Shown here: positions 15,560 to 23,065 of the stretch, piece after piece
Layout: each line of letters begins with the position of its first letter
How positions within the stretch are numbered: position 1 is the stretch's first letter
Assembly (NCBI GenBank): GCA_041481485.1
Contig: JBGPBY010000035.1
Coordinates: forward strand, 1-23,749
Length of the DNA stretch: 23,749 bases
Source: JBGPBY01 sp041481485
GTDB taxonomy: Bacteria; Acidobacteriota; Terriglobia; 20CM-2-55-15
Direction: 5' to 3'
The notes under the pieces: model-generated
The model's input: only the letters and a program-made list of their open reading frames with translations
Told to the model about the DNA's origin: nothing
Databases searched by the model: none
Made by a program: the position numbers and the translations under genes

Positions 15560-15569
15560 TTGTTAACAG
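15560..15569 (-). promoter_or_regulatory. CTGTTAACAA motif upstream of sigma A, candidate ECF -35 element
   Basis: On the minus strand CTGTTAACAA occurs with its TAACAA beginning exactly 41 nt before the sigma ATG, as in cassette B (17923-17932). It contains the AAC core common in ECF -35 elements. About 15 nt further lies GTGTC, a possible -10. It may let the sigma factor activate its own cassette. Confidence 0.4.
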
Positions 15570-15608
15570 TTTTGCTTCGACATCAGCGGACAAGCGAGCC
15601 TCCATTCG

Positions 15609-17342
15609 TTAGTTCTCCGTCGGCCTGTCCACGCGATCGATCACCCAGACATCGACTTTTTCTTTTGAAAGCTTCAGATCGAGCCCGACCTTCTTTAGCA
15701 CGTCAAAAATGGATTCCGTGGCGAACGCACCGCCGGGTTCCACTCGGAGAGGTGGCGCACCAGGCACCTGAATCGGTGCGAAGTTCAAGAAGAAATTGAA
15801 GTCGCCGGTAAGGCCCGTACGATCCAGAATCGGGCGACCGAGGAAATATTCGAGCAGTTGTGTCACATACGACAGGTGTTTCTTCCGGCCATCTATCGAT
15901 GCAGGCCCGCCATTATCACAACAAGGGTTGTCTCCTTCTTTCCATACGGAAAATTCCGGATTCACGCCCTGAGGGTTTTCACCGCGGCTGCCGCGGCTGC
16001 CTGCCGCTATCGCGCCGCCCACAACTTCCTGTCCCGGAGCAGCCGGTCTCGAAGCGGTATATTTCGGACCTCCGTTTGCGACGCTCAGCACGTAGGCGGA
16101 CATCTCCCTCGTCTCGCGATGCATCGCCAACTTGAAGCGATCCGCGAGAAGACTCTGAAGCATGCGTTGAATTTTGGGGCCGGGAATCTGAATCGGGCGC
16201 GTGCCGCTCAATGATGAGTTTGTATAGTCGTTGGGACCGTCTGGTCGGTCCGCCTGCACATCGTAGCCGTCTTTCCGCATCCACTCCGGTCCGCCCGACA
16301 GAAGATAAGCGCCGTCGGAACCCACACAATCGACGCTGTAGGCCCAATCGATCAGCTGAATGATGGTCACATTACTGGCATCAAACCGGCGAGGATCAAT
16401 CTGGGGCTCGACAATGACGCTGCAGGGATTGTCTCCCCGGGGATTTCTTGTCCTGTTCGCAAAGCCCCCGCCCCCGCCTGCGCCGCGTACGCCGGCACTT
16501 GCCGGAGCAGTCGTTGGCCGGATCGAAATCACGTCGAAAGCATCTCGCGCCGCAGGAATGGCAGCCGTCTGTTGCAACAGCGCCATGTGTTCCGGAGCTC
16601 TGCTGCTCCATGCGAACTCCTGGCTCATCGGCTGCAATTCCGACAATGGGTTTGTGTTCACCTGCTGACCGGGCAATAATTTCTCTTCCGTCGTACCCTG
16701 CTGGACACGGACTTCCCCCTCGATGACGGAGACACGCGAACCTTCGGCTTCGGCTTTGACGAGGAACACCGTACCGACGACAGACACCGTCACGTCCTGT
16801 GTCTGTACATAAAGATGGCCGTGTTGCTTCGCCGCATTCACGATGACGTCGCCTTGGTTCAAATGAATGCGCACGCCATCGTTTGCGCGTTCAAGCGACA
16901 ACCTGGATTGCGCCCGCATCTCGATGTGCGAGCCATCTACCAGCTTCAACATCGCTCCGGAGCCGTTTGCTCGAACAGTTTCGTCATCTGTAATTCTTTC
17001 TCCGGCCTGAAGGACTCGTCCGGAATCCATAGCCAATCCACCGTCCGCCACTTCGACAACCGCTCGCATATCGATTCCAAAGATGGACTCACGGATAACC
17101 GGCGACTTCATGACAACCGCAAACAGAGCAACTGCAGCCGCAGCAACTACCGCGAACCGCCATCTCCAGGTGGGTCGCGCACCATACTCCGCTGTCAATT
17201 CGTTCGTTTCGCCGACCGGCTGCATGCTCAGTCGACGGCGCGTGCGCTCTTTCGCGTCATCGATCTCCTGCACAGGCGGAGCGCTGAACAACTTCAAATG
17301 CTGCTCCACAGACTCGTCCACTTCTTCTTCACGACGTTTCAT
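15609..17342 (-). CDS. Anti-sigma/FecR membrane protein fused to TIGR03435 domain, cassette B
   Basis: A 577-residue protein with the same architecture as its two neighbours: cytoplasmic segment 1-60, membrane helix 61-79 (RFAVVAAAAVALFAVVM), FecR domain about 115-225, TIGR03435 domain about 268-577. The FecR core (AAKQHGHLYVQTQDVTVSVV, SVIEGEVRVQQGT) is nearly the same as in A and C, but the TIGR03435 part is divergent and closer to the family norm: FDVISIRPT, GGPEWMRKDGYDVQA, LLADRFKLAMHRETREMSAY, GRPILDRTGLTGDFNFFLNF, ending VWVIDRVDRPTEN. It lacks the six-cysteine pattern and instead has a CC pair (DNPCCDNGG). The ATG overlaps the sigma stop (ATGA). Expected to be the regulator of the sigma factor encoded just before it. 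Confidence 0.88.
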   Translation of the reverse strand: MKRREEEVDESVEQHLKLFSAPPVQEIDDAKERTRRRLSMQPVGETNELTAEYGARPTWRWRFAVVAAAAVALFAVVMKSPVIRESIFGIDMRAVVEVADGGLAMDSGRVLQAGERITDDETVRANGSGAMLKLVDGSHIEMRAQSRLSLERANDGVRIHLNQGDVIVNAAKQHGHLYVQTQDVTVSVVGTVFLVKAEAEGSRVSVIEGEVRVQQGTTEEKLLPGQQVNTNPLSELQPMSQEFAWSSRAPEHMALLQQTAAIPAARDAFDVISIRPTTAPASAGVRGAGGGGGFANRTRNPRGDNPCSVIVEPQIDPRRFDASNVTIIQLIDWAYSVDCVGSDGAYLLSGGPEWMRKDGYDVQADRPDGPNDYTNSSLSGTRPIQIPGPKIQRMLQSLLADRFKLAMHRETREMSAYVLSVANGGPKYTASRPAAPGQEVVGGAIAAGSRGSRGENPQGVNPEFSVWKEGDNPCCDNGGPASIDGRKKHLSYVTQLLEYFLGRPILDRTGLTGDFNFFLNFAPIQVPGAPPLRVEPGGAFATESIFDVLKKVGLDLKLSKEKVDVWVIDRVDRPTEN

Positions 17343-17887
17343 GATTTGCCTCCTGGAAAGGAGGTAGCACTTATCAATTTTTTCCTCAGGCGGGCGCGCG
17401 ACCTGGACAGACTGACGGCGATGGTTCCGCGCGACGTTCCCAGCAGCTTTGCGATTTCCGCGTCGCTGTAGTTGTGCACGTAACGCAGGATCAGGATGTG
17501 GGCGGACTCGGGACTGAGTTCCGCCACGGCCTCGAACAGACGCCTGTGGATTTCCTCCGCCGATTGCGACGTGTCCTCAGAAGATCGCGCCGGAAATTGC
17601 TCGGCATCGTCGGTAAGAACGTGTCGCTTCCGTTGTTGAATCGTATTGAGCGACAGATTTACCGCAGCCCTGTAGAGATACGCCCTCGGATTTTTCATCA
17701 GGTCGGGCGGGAATTTCCGCCGAAGCAACCGCAGGAAGATCGTCTGGGCGATGTCCTCGGCGTCCTGGGAGTTTCCCGTCACGCCATACGCCGTGCGATA
17801 CGTCATATGGTAGTGCTCCTGGAAAATCTCTTCGAACCCCGGCTCCAACGCCTCGACGATCCTTTCGGACACCTTGATGGTCGACAT
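17339..17887 (-). CDS. ECF sigma factor, cassette B
   Basis: A 182-residue ECF sigma factor. Region 2 motif: YRTAYGVTGNSQDAEDIAQT with IFLRLLRRKF. Region 4 helix-turn-helix: YSDAEIAKLLGTSRGTIAVS. The start at 17887 has GAGGAG 3 nt upstream and aligns with the other two sigma starts. An in-frame ATG at 17944 would add 19 residues reading through the shared CTGCTAACAA motif. The last codons overlap the downstream FecR-TIGR03435 start (ATGA). Region 4 is almost identical to that of sigma A and sigma C, so promoter recognition may overlap between the three. Confidence 0.9.
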   Translation of the reverse strand: MSTIKVSERIVEALEPGFEEIFQEHYHMTYRTAYGVTGNSQDAEDIAQTIFLRLLRRKFPPDLMKNPRAYLYRAAVNLSLNTIQQRKRHVLTDDAEQFPARSSEDTSQSAEEIHRRLFEAVAELSPESAHILILRYVHNYSDAEIAKLLGTSRGTIAVSLSRSRARLRKKLISATSFPGGKS

Positions 17888-17922
17888 GTGCTCCTCGGCG
17901 TCTAAACCAGGCAGGTCCCGAA

Positions 17923-17932
17923 TTGTTAGCAG
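17923..17932 (-). promoter_or_regulatory. CTGCTAACAA motif upstream of sigma B, candidate ECF -35 element
   Basis: CTGCTAACAA on the minus strand, with TAACAA starting 41 nt before the sigma ATG, the same distance as in cassette A. Apart from the ribosome-site block, the surrounding spacer is not otherwise well conserved between the two cassettes, which makes the motif stand out. A TGGTTT lies about 15 nt downstream as a possible -10. Confidence 0.4.
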
Positions 17933-17968
17933 GGTCGTCTTCATGAATTTGGATCGGCAAACCGATGT

Positions 17969-19993
17969 TCAGTTTGGCGAGGGTCTATCGATGTGCTCGA
18001 TGACGATGAATTCGCGCGGAGCCTTGCTCTTTTCGAGATGCAGTCCAAGTTTTTCGAGTGCGTTAAAGATGTTTGGCGCTTTCGGAAGACTCAGGTCCGC
18101 GCCCATGTCGGCAGGTGTTATACCGCCATTTTTTTCTAACATCGTAAAGAAGCTCTCGTCTATGGCGTATTCCATAAGGATATTGAAGAGGGGGGCGCAG
18201 GAGGTTCCAGCCGGGGGAATTTCAGTCAAGCAGTTGGTAACCGGAAGGTTGGTCTTGTCGACAACCAGAAGACTATTCAGGGTATCGGAGAGAGCTCCCC
18301 CTCGTCCTCCCAGAGGGGACGAGACATTCCTCAGCATAGTGACCAGCGTGCTGATCGGGATCCCGCCATTGGCGATCACACTATTGGGGCCATGAAAAGG
18401 AATCGGCGTGCCGAAGCACTCCGGTGGTTGCACACCGCGACGGACCGCTTCGCGAAATCGGTTAACCTCCACCGGGTCGTTCTGGACAGCCTGGGGTAGG
18501 AAAGAACAACCCAGCAAGCCGGAGTATATGGCCCTTAGTTTTTCTAATTCCCTGGGATCCTGCACAGACTGCCCCGACGGACGGGGGCCGGACTGCGGCG
18601 CCAGGTTCGAGCTGGCGAGGATCTTTCGCAACTCCTCGTACTTCACAGGCTCAATCTCAATGGGCTTTATCTTAAGACCGCCCGGCGCGATCGTGACCGC
18701 GTAGACAGGGATTTCCTCAGTCTCGACGCGCAACTTCAAATTGAACCGGCGCTCCAGCAGGTCCAAGAGCATGGGGCCTCGCAGCGTCGGAGCGTCCGTT
18801 GAATCTCCTATGGCTGCGATCGTGTATTTCTGCGAACGCACCCATTCCGGCCCTCCCCTCACGCGCGTCCCGTCGTGAATCGAATCAATTTCGTGCGGCG
18901 CGATGGTGTAAGTCGAATTCATCCGCAAGTTAAGTCCGGGGAATGGTGGTGGATTGTTGTTGAGAGAACGGTGAGCCAACGCGATGAGAGTGTCTACCGT
19001 CAGGCACAGCGCATCCACCCGCCCGGGCGTAATGCGAATGGACCCGGAGCCACCGATGCCCGGTCCGTCGCCGCGCGCTGTCCCTGCAACCCCCGGGATA
19101 ACCTGCTCGCAGGGTCGTATCGAGGCTTCCTCGAATTTCGGCTTGTCGGAAACGGTTGGCGTGCGTCCCTGAGACTGACGGGCCGCCAGGCTTTGGGCCA
19201 TCGACTCGTGCAACTTCGACAGATACGCGAAGGCTACACGGCTCCAACCGGTCTCCACAAAGAACTGCAGATTCTCGGACTTCGGATTGGATGCCAATTG
19301 CTCGCCCGGCCGCAGACTCTTTTCCACGGTGCCTTGCTGAACGCGGACTTCACCCTCGATCACAGCGACGCGTGAGCCTTTGTCATCGGCGTTGACGAGG
19401 AACACAGTTCCCACGACCGACACCTGGAAATCCCGGGTCTGAACATAAAGATGTCCGTGCTGCTTTGCCGCACTCACAATTACGTCGCCACTGTTCAAGC
19501 GAATCCGGACGCCGTCGCTTGCACGCTCCAATACAAGCTCCGACTGCGCGCGCATCTCGACACGCGATCCGTCTGACAGCACGAGCGTGCTGCCCTCGTT
19601 GCCCGAGCGAACAATCTCCTGCGCTTCGATCCGATCTCCGCCACGGACCGGAATCGCCTTCCCTTCCGAGACTCGGGACAACGAACCATCTTCCGTTTCC
19701 ACGCGTGCATACACACGGCGAGCCTGCCATCCTAATCCAATCCAGATCGAGGCAACCAGCATCACGGCGCCAGCCGCTACGGCAGTCCATGCCCACCGTT
19801 TCGCCAATAACGGCGGTTTCATTCGAATGGAATCGGCTGAGACTTCCAGTCCTTCAAAAACGCCTTCGAGGCTTTCGGCTTGACGATCCAGCAGCCGCAC
19901 CAATGCCGGCTCTAGGTCAACGGCCGAAAGGTTTTGAGAAGGTTTGAAGAACTGATCCAAATGCTTTCGATACTTTTGTCTTTCGCGTTTCAT
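17969..19993 (-). CDS. Anti-sigma/FecR membrane protein fused to TIGR03435 domain, cassette C
   Basis: At 674 residues this is the longest of the three. The cytoplasmic segment 1-67 is unlike those of A and B. Membrane helix about 68-88 (AWTAVAAGAVMLVASIWIGL). FecR domain about 135-233 (STLVLSDGSRVEMRAQSELV; VSVVGTVFLVNADDKGSRVA). TIGR03435 domain about 283-674 with KFEEASIRPC, GGPEWVRSQKYTIAA, LLERRFNLKLRVETEEIPVY and the closing KSKAPREFIVIEHIDRPSPN. The FecR and TIGR03435 parts are near copies of cassette A, with the same six cysteines. It overlaps its sigma gene by ATGA. Cassette A and C look like a recent duplication flanking the older or faster-changing cassette B. Confidence 0.88.
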   Translation of the reverse strand: MKRERQKYRKHLDQFFKPSQNLSAVDLEPALVRLLDRQAESLEGVFEGLEVSADSIRMKPPLLAKRWAWTAVAAGAVMLVASIWIGLGWQARRVYARVETEDGSLSRVSEGKAIPVRGGDRIEAQEIVRSGNEGSTLVLSDGSRVEMRAQSELVLERASDGVRIRLNSGDVIVSAAKQHGHLYVQTRDFQVSVVGTVFLVNADDKGSRVAVIEGEVRVQQGTVEKSLRPGEQLASNPKSENLQFFVETGWSRVAFAYLSKLHESMAQSLAARQSQGRTPTVSDKPKFEEASIRPCEQVIPGVAGTARGDGPGIGGSGSIRITPGRVDALCLTVDTLIALAHRSLNNNPPPFPGLNLRMNSTYTIAPHEIDSIHDGTRVRGGPEWVRSQKYTIAAIGDSTDAPTLRGPMLLDLLERRFNLKLRVETEEIPVYAVTIAPGGLKIKPIEIEPVKYEELRKILASSNLAPQSGPRPSGQSVQDPRELEKLRAIYSGLLGCSFLPQAVQNDPVEVNRFREAVRRGVQPPECFGTPIPFHGPNSVIANGGIPISTLVTMLRNVSSPLGGRGGALSDTLNSLLVVDKTNLPVTNCLTEIPPAGTSCAPLFNILMEYAIDESFFTMLEKNGGITPADMGADLSLPKAPNIFNALEKLGLHLEKSKAPREFIVIEHIDRPSPN

Positions 19994-20532
19994 AACCGGT
20001 CTCCTAATGAGTTCCGCAGCAGGTTTTTCAGGCGGGCCCGCGCTCGAAACAACCGCATCGCGACAGAGCCGCGCGACGTGCCCAGGAATTTCGCGATCTC
20101 GGCGTCGCTGTAGTTGTGTGTGTATCGGAGCAACAACATTTGGGCCGTCTCGGGTTCAAGCTCGGCAATCGCCTCCGCAACGCAGTGACGCACTTCTTCC
20201 GCGCCCTTCGACTGGTTGCCGTCGGTGGCAATCTCAAGATGCTCGAGATCGCCGATATCATCAACGAGCCGCTGACGCTTCCGGCTTCGAATGACGTTCA
20301 ACGACAAGTTCACTGCCGCCCGATAGAGGTATCCCTTTGGGTTCTCTTCCAGATCGGGTGGAAGGCCCGATCGCAGCAGCCTCAGGAATATGGTTTGCGG
20401 TACATCTTCGGCATCGGCGGGATTGCCGAGCATGCTGTATGCGGTCCGGTACAGCAACGGGTAATGCTCCCGAAACAACTGCACGATTTCGCGCTCTAAC
20501 TCGCTCACTCCCGTCACTGCCAAGATTGACAT
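19990..20532 (-). CDS. ECF sigma factor, cassette C
   Basis: A 180-residue ECF sigma factor, first gene of the triple array. Region 2: YRTAYSMLGNPADAEDVPQT with IFLRLLRSGL. Region 4 helix-turn-helix: YSDAEIAKFLGTSRGSVAMR with LFRARARLKN. The ATG at 20532 follows a strong GAGGAGG with 3-4 nt spacing and has no longer alternative, which supports the equivalent short starts chosen for sigma A and B. The C-terminus (GDRL) matches sigma A. Its stop overlaps the FecR-TIGR03435 start (ATGA). A GC-rich hairpin (CCGGG-GTTT-CCCGG) lies immediately before the ribosome site and could affect translation. Confidence 0.92.
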   Translation of the reverse strand: MSILAVTGVSELEREIVQLFREHYPLLYRTAYSMLGNPADAEDVPQTIFLRLLRSGLPPDLEENPKGYLYRAAVNLSLNVIRSRKRQRLVDDIGDLEHLEIATDGNQSKGAEEVRHCVAEAIAELEPETAQMLLLRYTHNYSDAEIAKFLGTSRGSVAMRLFRARARLKNLLRNSLGDRL

Positions 20533-20570
20533 CGTCCTCCTCTAGCCGGGAAACCCCGGGCCGGCGAGTT

Positions 20571-20576
20571 TTGTCA
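20571..20576 (-). promoter_or_regulatory. TGACAA motif upstream of sigma C, weaker relative of the A/B motif
   Basis: TGACAAAACTC lies 44 nt before the sigma C ATG in a 126-nt spacer. It resembles the TAACAAATCTC of cassette A but lacks the CTGY prefix and is 3 nt further out, so it is only a possible counterpart. Confidence 0.25.
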
Positions 20577-20658
20577 CGCGCAGCCTTGAAGACTCTTCTA
20601 ATTCTCCGAAGGCTTCTCGAAGCTCTGTGGCCAACCAGCGCTCTTACATCGGACGTTC

Positions 20659-21231
20659 TTATAGCGCTTCTTTGATTCGCTGCATCTGCAACATGTGCCG
20701 CTGTTCATGAATGATGAACAACTTGAACTCTTGTCCGAGGCTGAGGCGAAGATATCTGTAGCCGAAGATGGATACCTTTGTTCGCGCCAGATTCAGGCCG
20801 TTCGCTTTCGTGATGCAGTCCAGGATTTCGTCCTGCACTTCAAAGAACTCCCGCGTCACGAGAGCGGCATCTTTTGTGTCCGCCGGTAAATAGTGCCTGG
20901 GCGATTTGAATCTCAATCGCGGGGGCGCACCCATTAAATGGACCAGCCAGCTCGCGATCGGGTTATATCGATAGGGCCCATGGCCTGTGAGCCCGCGCGA
21001 TTGTCCTTCAGCGATCGCACGGTGGACCAGGGGAAGCTCGCTTCGAGCCGTCGCCACCAGGTGGTCCAGGCATTGAGAGATCGACCATACCTCAGGTTTT
21101 GGCTTCCAAAGCAGTTGAGATGTCGTCAGATTACCAATCAGCGCTTCGGCATTGTGTTGGATCGCCTCTATCTGCTCGCGGAATGTGTGCAATTCCGGCT
21201 CAAGCTCAGGATTGGTCTTAAGGTCCCTCAT
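20659..21231 (-). CDS. DinB-like four-helix metal-binding protein
   Basis: A 190-residue protein of the DinB/YfiT-like superfamily. It has the typical pattern of a histidine in helix 2 (QCLDHLVATARSEL, H57) and an HxxxH pair near the end (FIIHEQRHMLQMQRI, H175 and H179), the expected divalent-metal triad. Members include thiol transferases and stress proteins; no specific substrate can be given. The start has a GGGA about 6 nt upstream and the length is normal for the family. It is on the same strand as the sigma array and ends 126 nt before it, so it is probably a separate unit. No terminator was seen between them. Confidence 0.8.
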   Translation of the reverse strand: MRDLKTNPELEPELHTFREQIEAIQHNAEALIGNLTTSQLLWKPKPEVWSISQCLDHLVATARSELPLVHRAIAEGQSRGLTGHGPYRYNPIASWLVHLMGAPPRLRFKSPRHYLPADTKDAALVTREFFEVQDEILDCITKANGLNLARTKVSIFGYRYLRLSLGQEFKLFIIHEQRHMLQMQRIKEAL

Positions 21232-21923
21232 GTCAATCCCACGATAACATCACTGTTTTCGCCTCGACCATGTTGACGCGCGCGTGATCTCCATGGGTTT
21301 GATCGAATGACGTCCAGCTTGGGAAAATGCGCGTAGATTGATAATAAAGAACTACTGCGTCTACTGCGGACACGGAAAGGTAAGGAAAATACGAAAACTG
21401 GCAAAACGGCGCTTAACGGAAGTAATGGAGTATCGAATTTCGCTCTCAGTCGTTCGGAATCTTTACAGCATAGCCCTCCACACATCGGCGTTACAGGTAA
21501 GAATCGTCGTGGAAAGAACACGGGTTTCACAACCTTATTGGGAGAGTGTGCAGCGTGACTGAATTTATCGTGCCCGTCGGCCTCTGCCCTCGCTCCGGCA
21601 GCTGTGAGCAGAACGAATCGAATAGCGAGGAAAATCAAGTACAACATGGGGTCCGAAGCTGCCGCTCGGAGCGAGAGCGCCGCCGGCGCAGCCCAGTCTG
21701 CTGTAAACGGGAAGATTGAGGTGTCTGCCGCTGGTGGATCAGGTGGTGAGATGGATCAGTGCGTGCCGGGGTTCAGGGGCGGGATGGGGAAGGGCGGATT
21801 TAGCCGGTGGTGTCCATTCGACCAACAATCTCTTGCCAAACTGCAGCATTGGTTAGAAACTGGCAAACATTGCAGAGCCGAAATGGCATCGGCACCGGAC
21901 GTAATTTTGGGGGAGAAACAGCA
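21232..21923. other. 692-nt stretch without a convincing gene, upstream region of the DUF8021-type gene
   Basis: Two open frames were weighed and not called. A minus-strand frame (21647-21228) opens with a signal-peptide-like MLYLIFLAIRFVLLTAAG but becomes featureless and runs into the DinB start. A plus-strand GTG frame (21604-21927) ends in an ATGA overlap with the DUF8021-type gene, and is Gly/Ala/Ser-rich with no known relative. No clear promoter, RNA or repeat was identified. Confidence 0.45.
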
Positions 21924-22850
21924 ATGAGAAGAGTAAGAGTCACCATCATGTCCTGCTCAATCGTCCTCGCTGGCATGGCCTTCGCGGCAAATGCCAGAGC
22001 GGAATGCAGCCGTGAGACGCTCCAGAAGCTGGCCGACACGTATGTCAAGGCCCAAACGGCCGGGAAGGCCACCATGCTGCCACTCGTAGCCAATGCATCC
22101 TACGCGGAGAACGACAAGGCCATGGACGTTGCCAAGGGCGTGCTGGGTGGAGCCCTGACGGTCGACTTCACCCGCAGCTTCTACGACACGAAGCAATGCG
22201 CCGCCTTCACGGAGTTGGTGGCGGCCACGGACCCGCACCCGTACGTGATCCTCACGCGCCTGGAGGCGACCAATGACGGGAAGGTGTCGAAGATGGAGTC
22301 GGTGGTGACGGACGCGGGGGACTGGCTGTTCGGAGCGGACAAGTACCTTGGCTTCACGAAGGGCGAGAAGTGGGACGAGATCCCCAAGGACAAGCGCGAC
22401 ACGCGAGAGGTCATCCAGGCGGCGGCGGACGCGTACCTGGACAATTGGGGGAACCCGGACATCGCAGTGCCGCATGGCACGCCCTGCGCCAGGCTTGAGG
22501 GCAGCGCGTACACGGGCACCCGGAACCCGGAGGGCCAGACGTGCACCATGGGGAAGTTCCCCCAGCCGCTCAAAGTGACTAACCGCCGCTACGTCATCGA
22601 CGAGAACGTCGGCGCCGTTGTCATCTTCCACAACTTCCCCTTTCTCGATGGCGGACTGCCCATGGACCCGGGGACCCCGGCCGGACAAATGTTTCGGGTT
22701 GAGGGCGGCAAGAATCGCTACATCCACGAGGTCACGGTTTGCACGACGCCAGGCTGTGGGAGAGCCGCGAGAGGGGGCGGACCGGGAGGAGCTGGAGGAC
22801 CGGGAGCACGGGGAGCACAGGGAGCGCCGGCCGCACCGGCAGGCAAATAG
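21924..22850 (+). CDS. Secreted DUF8021-type protein with Gly/Ala/Pro-rich tail
   Basis: A 308-residue secreted protein. The signal peptide (MRRVRVTIMSCSIVLAGMAF, then AANARA) is followed by a domain resembling the DUF8021 family known to me mainly from filamentous fungi. Matching blocks are YAENDKAMDV, FTELVAATDPHPYV, GKVSKMESVVTDAGDWLF, AADAYLDNW, GTPCARLEGSAYTGT, NRRYVIDENVGAV and FRVEGGKNRYIHEVTVC. The function is unknown; the fold may be NTF2/SnoaL-like. The start is chosen at 21924 because of GGGAG 9 nt upstream and the signal peptide; an open frame upstream to 21807 is not needed. The last 30 residues (from GCGRAARGGG) are a low-complexity Gly/Ala/Pro tail absent from the fungal pattern I recall. 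Several cysteines suggest disulfides. A terminator follows at 22896. Confidence 0.75.
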   Translation: MRRVRVTIMSCSIVLAGMAFAANARAECSRETLQKLADTYVKAQTAGKATMLPLVANASYAENDKAMDVAKGVLGGALTVDFTRSFYDTKQCAAFTELVAATDPHPYVILTRLEATNDGKVSKMESVVTDAGDWLFGADKYLGFTKGEKWDEIPKDKRDTREVIQAAADAYLDNWGNPDIAVPHGTPCARLEGSAYTGTRNPEGQTCTMGKFPQPLKVTNRRYVIDENVGAVVIFHNFPFLDGGLPMDPGTPAGQMFRVEGGKNRYIHEVTVCTTPGCGRAARGGGPGGAGGPGARGAQGAPAAPAGK

Positions 22851-22895
22851 TCTGTTTAAAGCCCTGCTGTTTCGTACGACGGATCATATATCGAG

Positions 22896-22928
22896 AAGCC
22901 TCGGTGCGAAAGTGCCGGGGCTTTCTTA
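22896..22928 (+). terminator. Rho-independent terminator after the DUF8021-type gene
   Basis: AAGCCTCGG (22896-22904) pairs with CCGGGGCTT (22915-22923) over 9 bp with one G-U, loop TGCGAAAGTG, followed by the short T-rich run TCTT. It lies 46 nt after the stop codon at 22850. Confidence 0.7.
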
Positions 22929-23065
22929 TGTCTGAACCATTTCTGCTTGAAGTCCCCAGCTGGTCGAACAGCGCTATCCCGAATGGTCCCCAAATACAAA
23001 CGTATTGAAAACTCAGGCTAAAGAAGCGGAGTCGACAGTCTGCTAAATGGTACGATTCCTCATCA

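Noticed and set aside
21228..21647. 139-codon minus-strand frame with a signal-peptide-like start
   Set aside because: After the first 20 residues the sequence is featureless and Ser/Arg-rich, and it overlaps the DinB start. The hydrophobic opening may be chance.
21604..21927. 107-codon plus-strand GTG frame overlapping the DUF8021-type start by ATGA
   Set aside because: The overlap is suggestive of coupling, but the protein is low-complexity, has no relative I recognise, and the downstream gene has its own ribosome site.
21957..22727. 256-codon minus-strand open frame
   Set aside because: It is antisense to the DUF8021-type gene. GC-rich codon bias of the real gene creates the open shadow frame; it is Arg/Val/His-rich with no domain.
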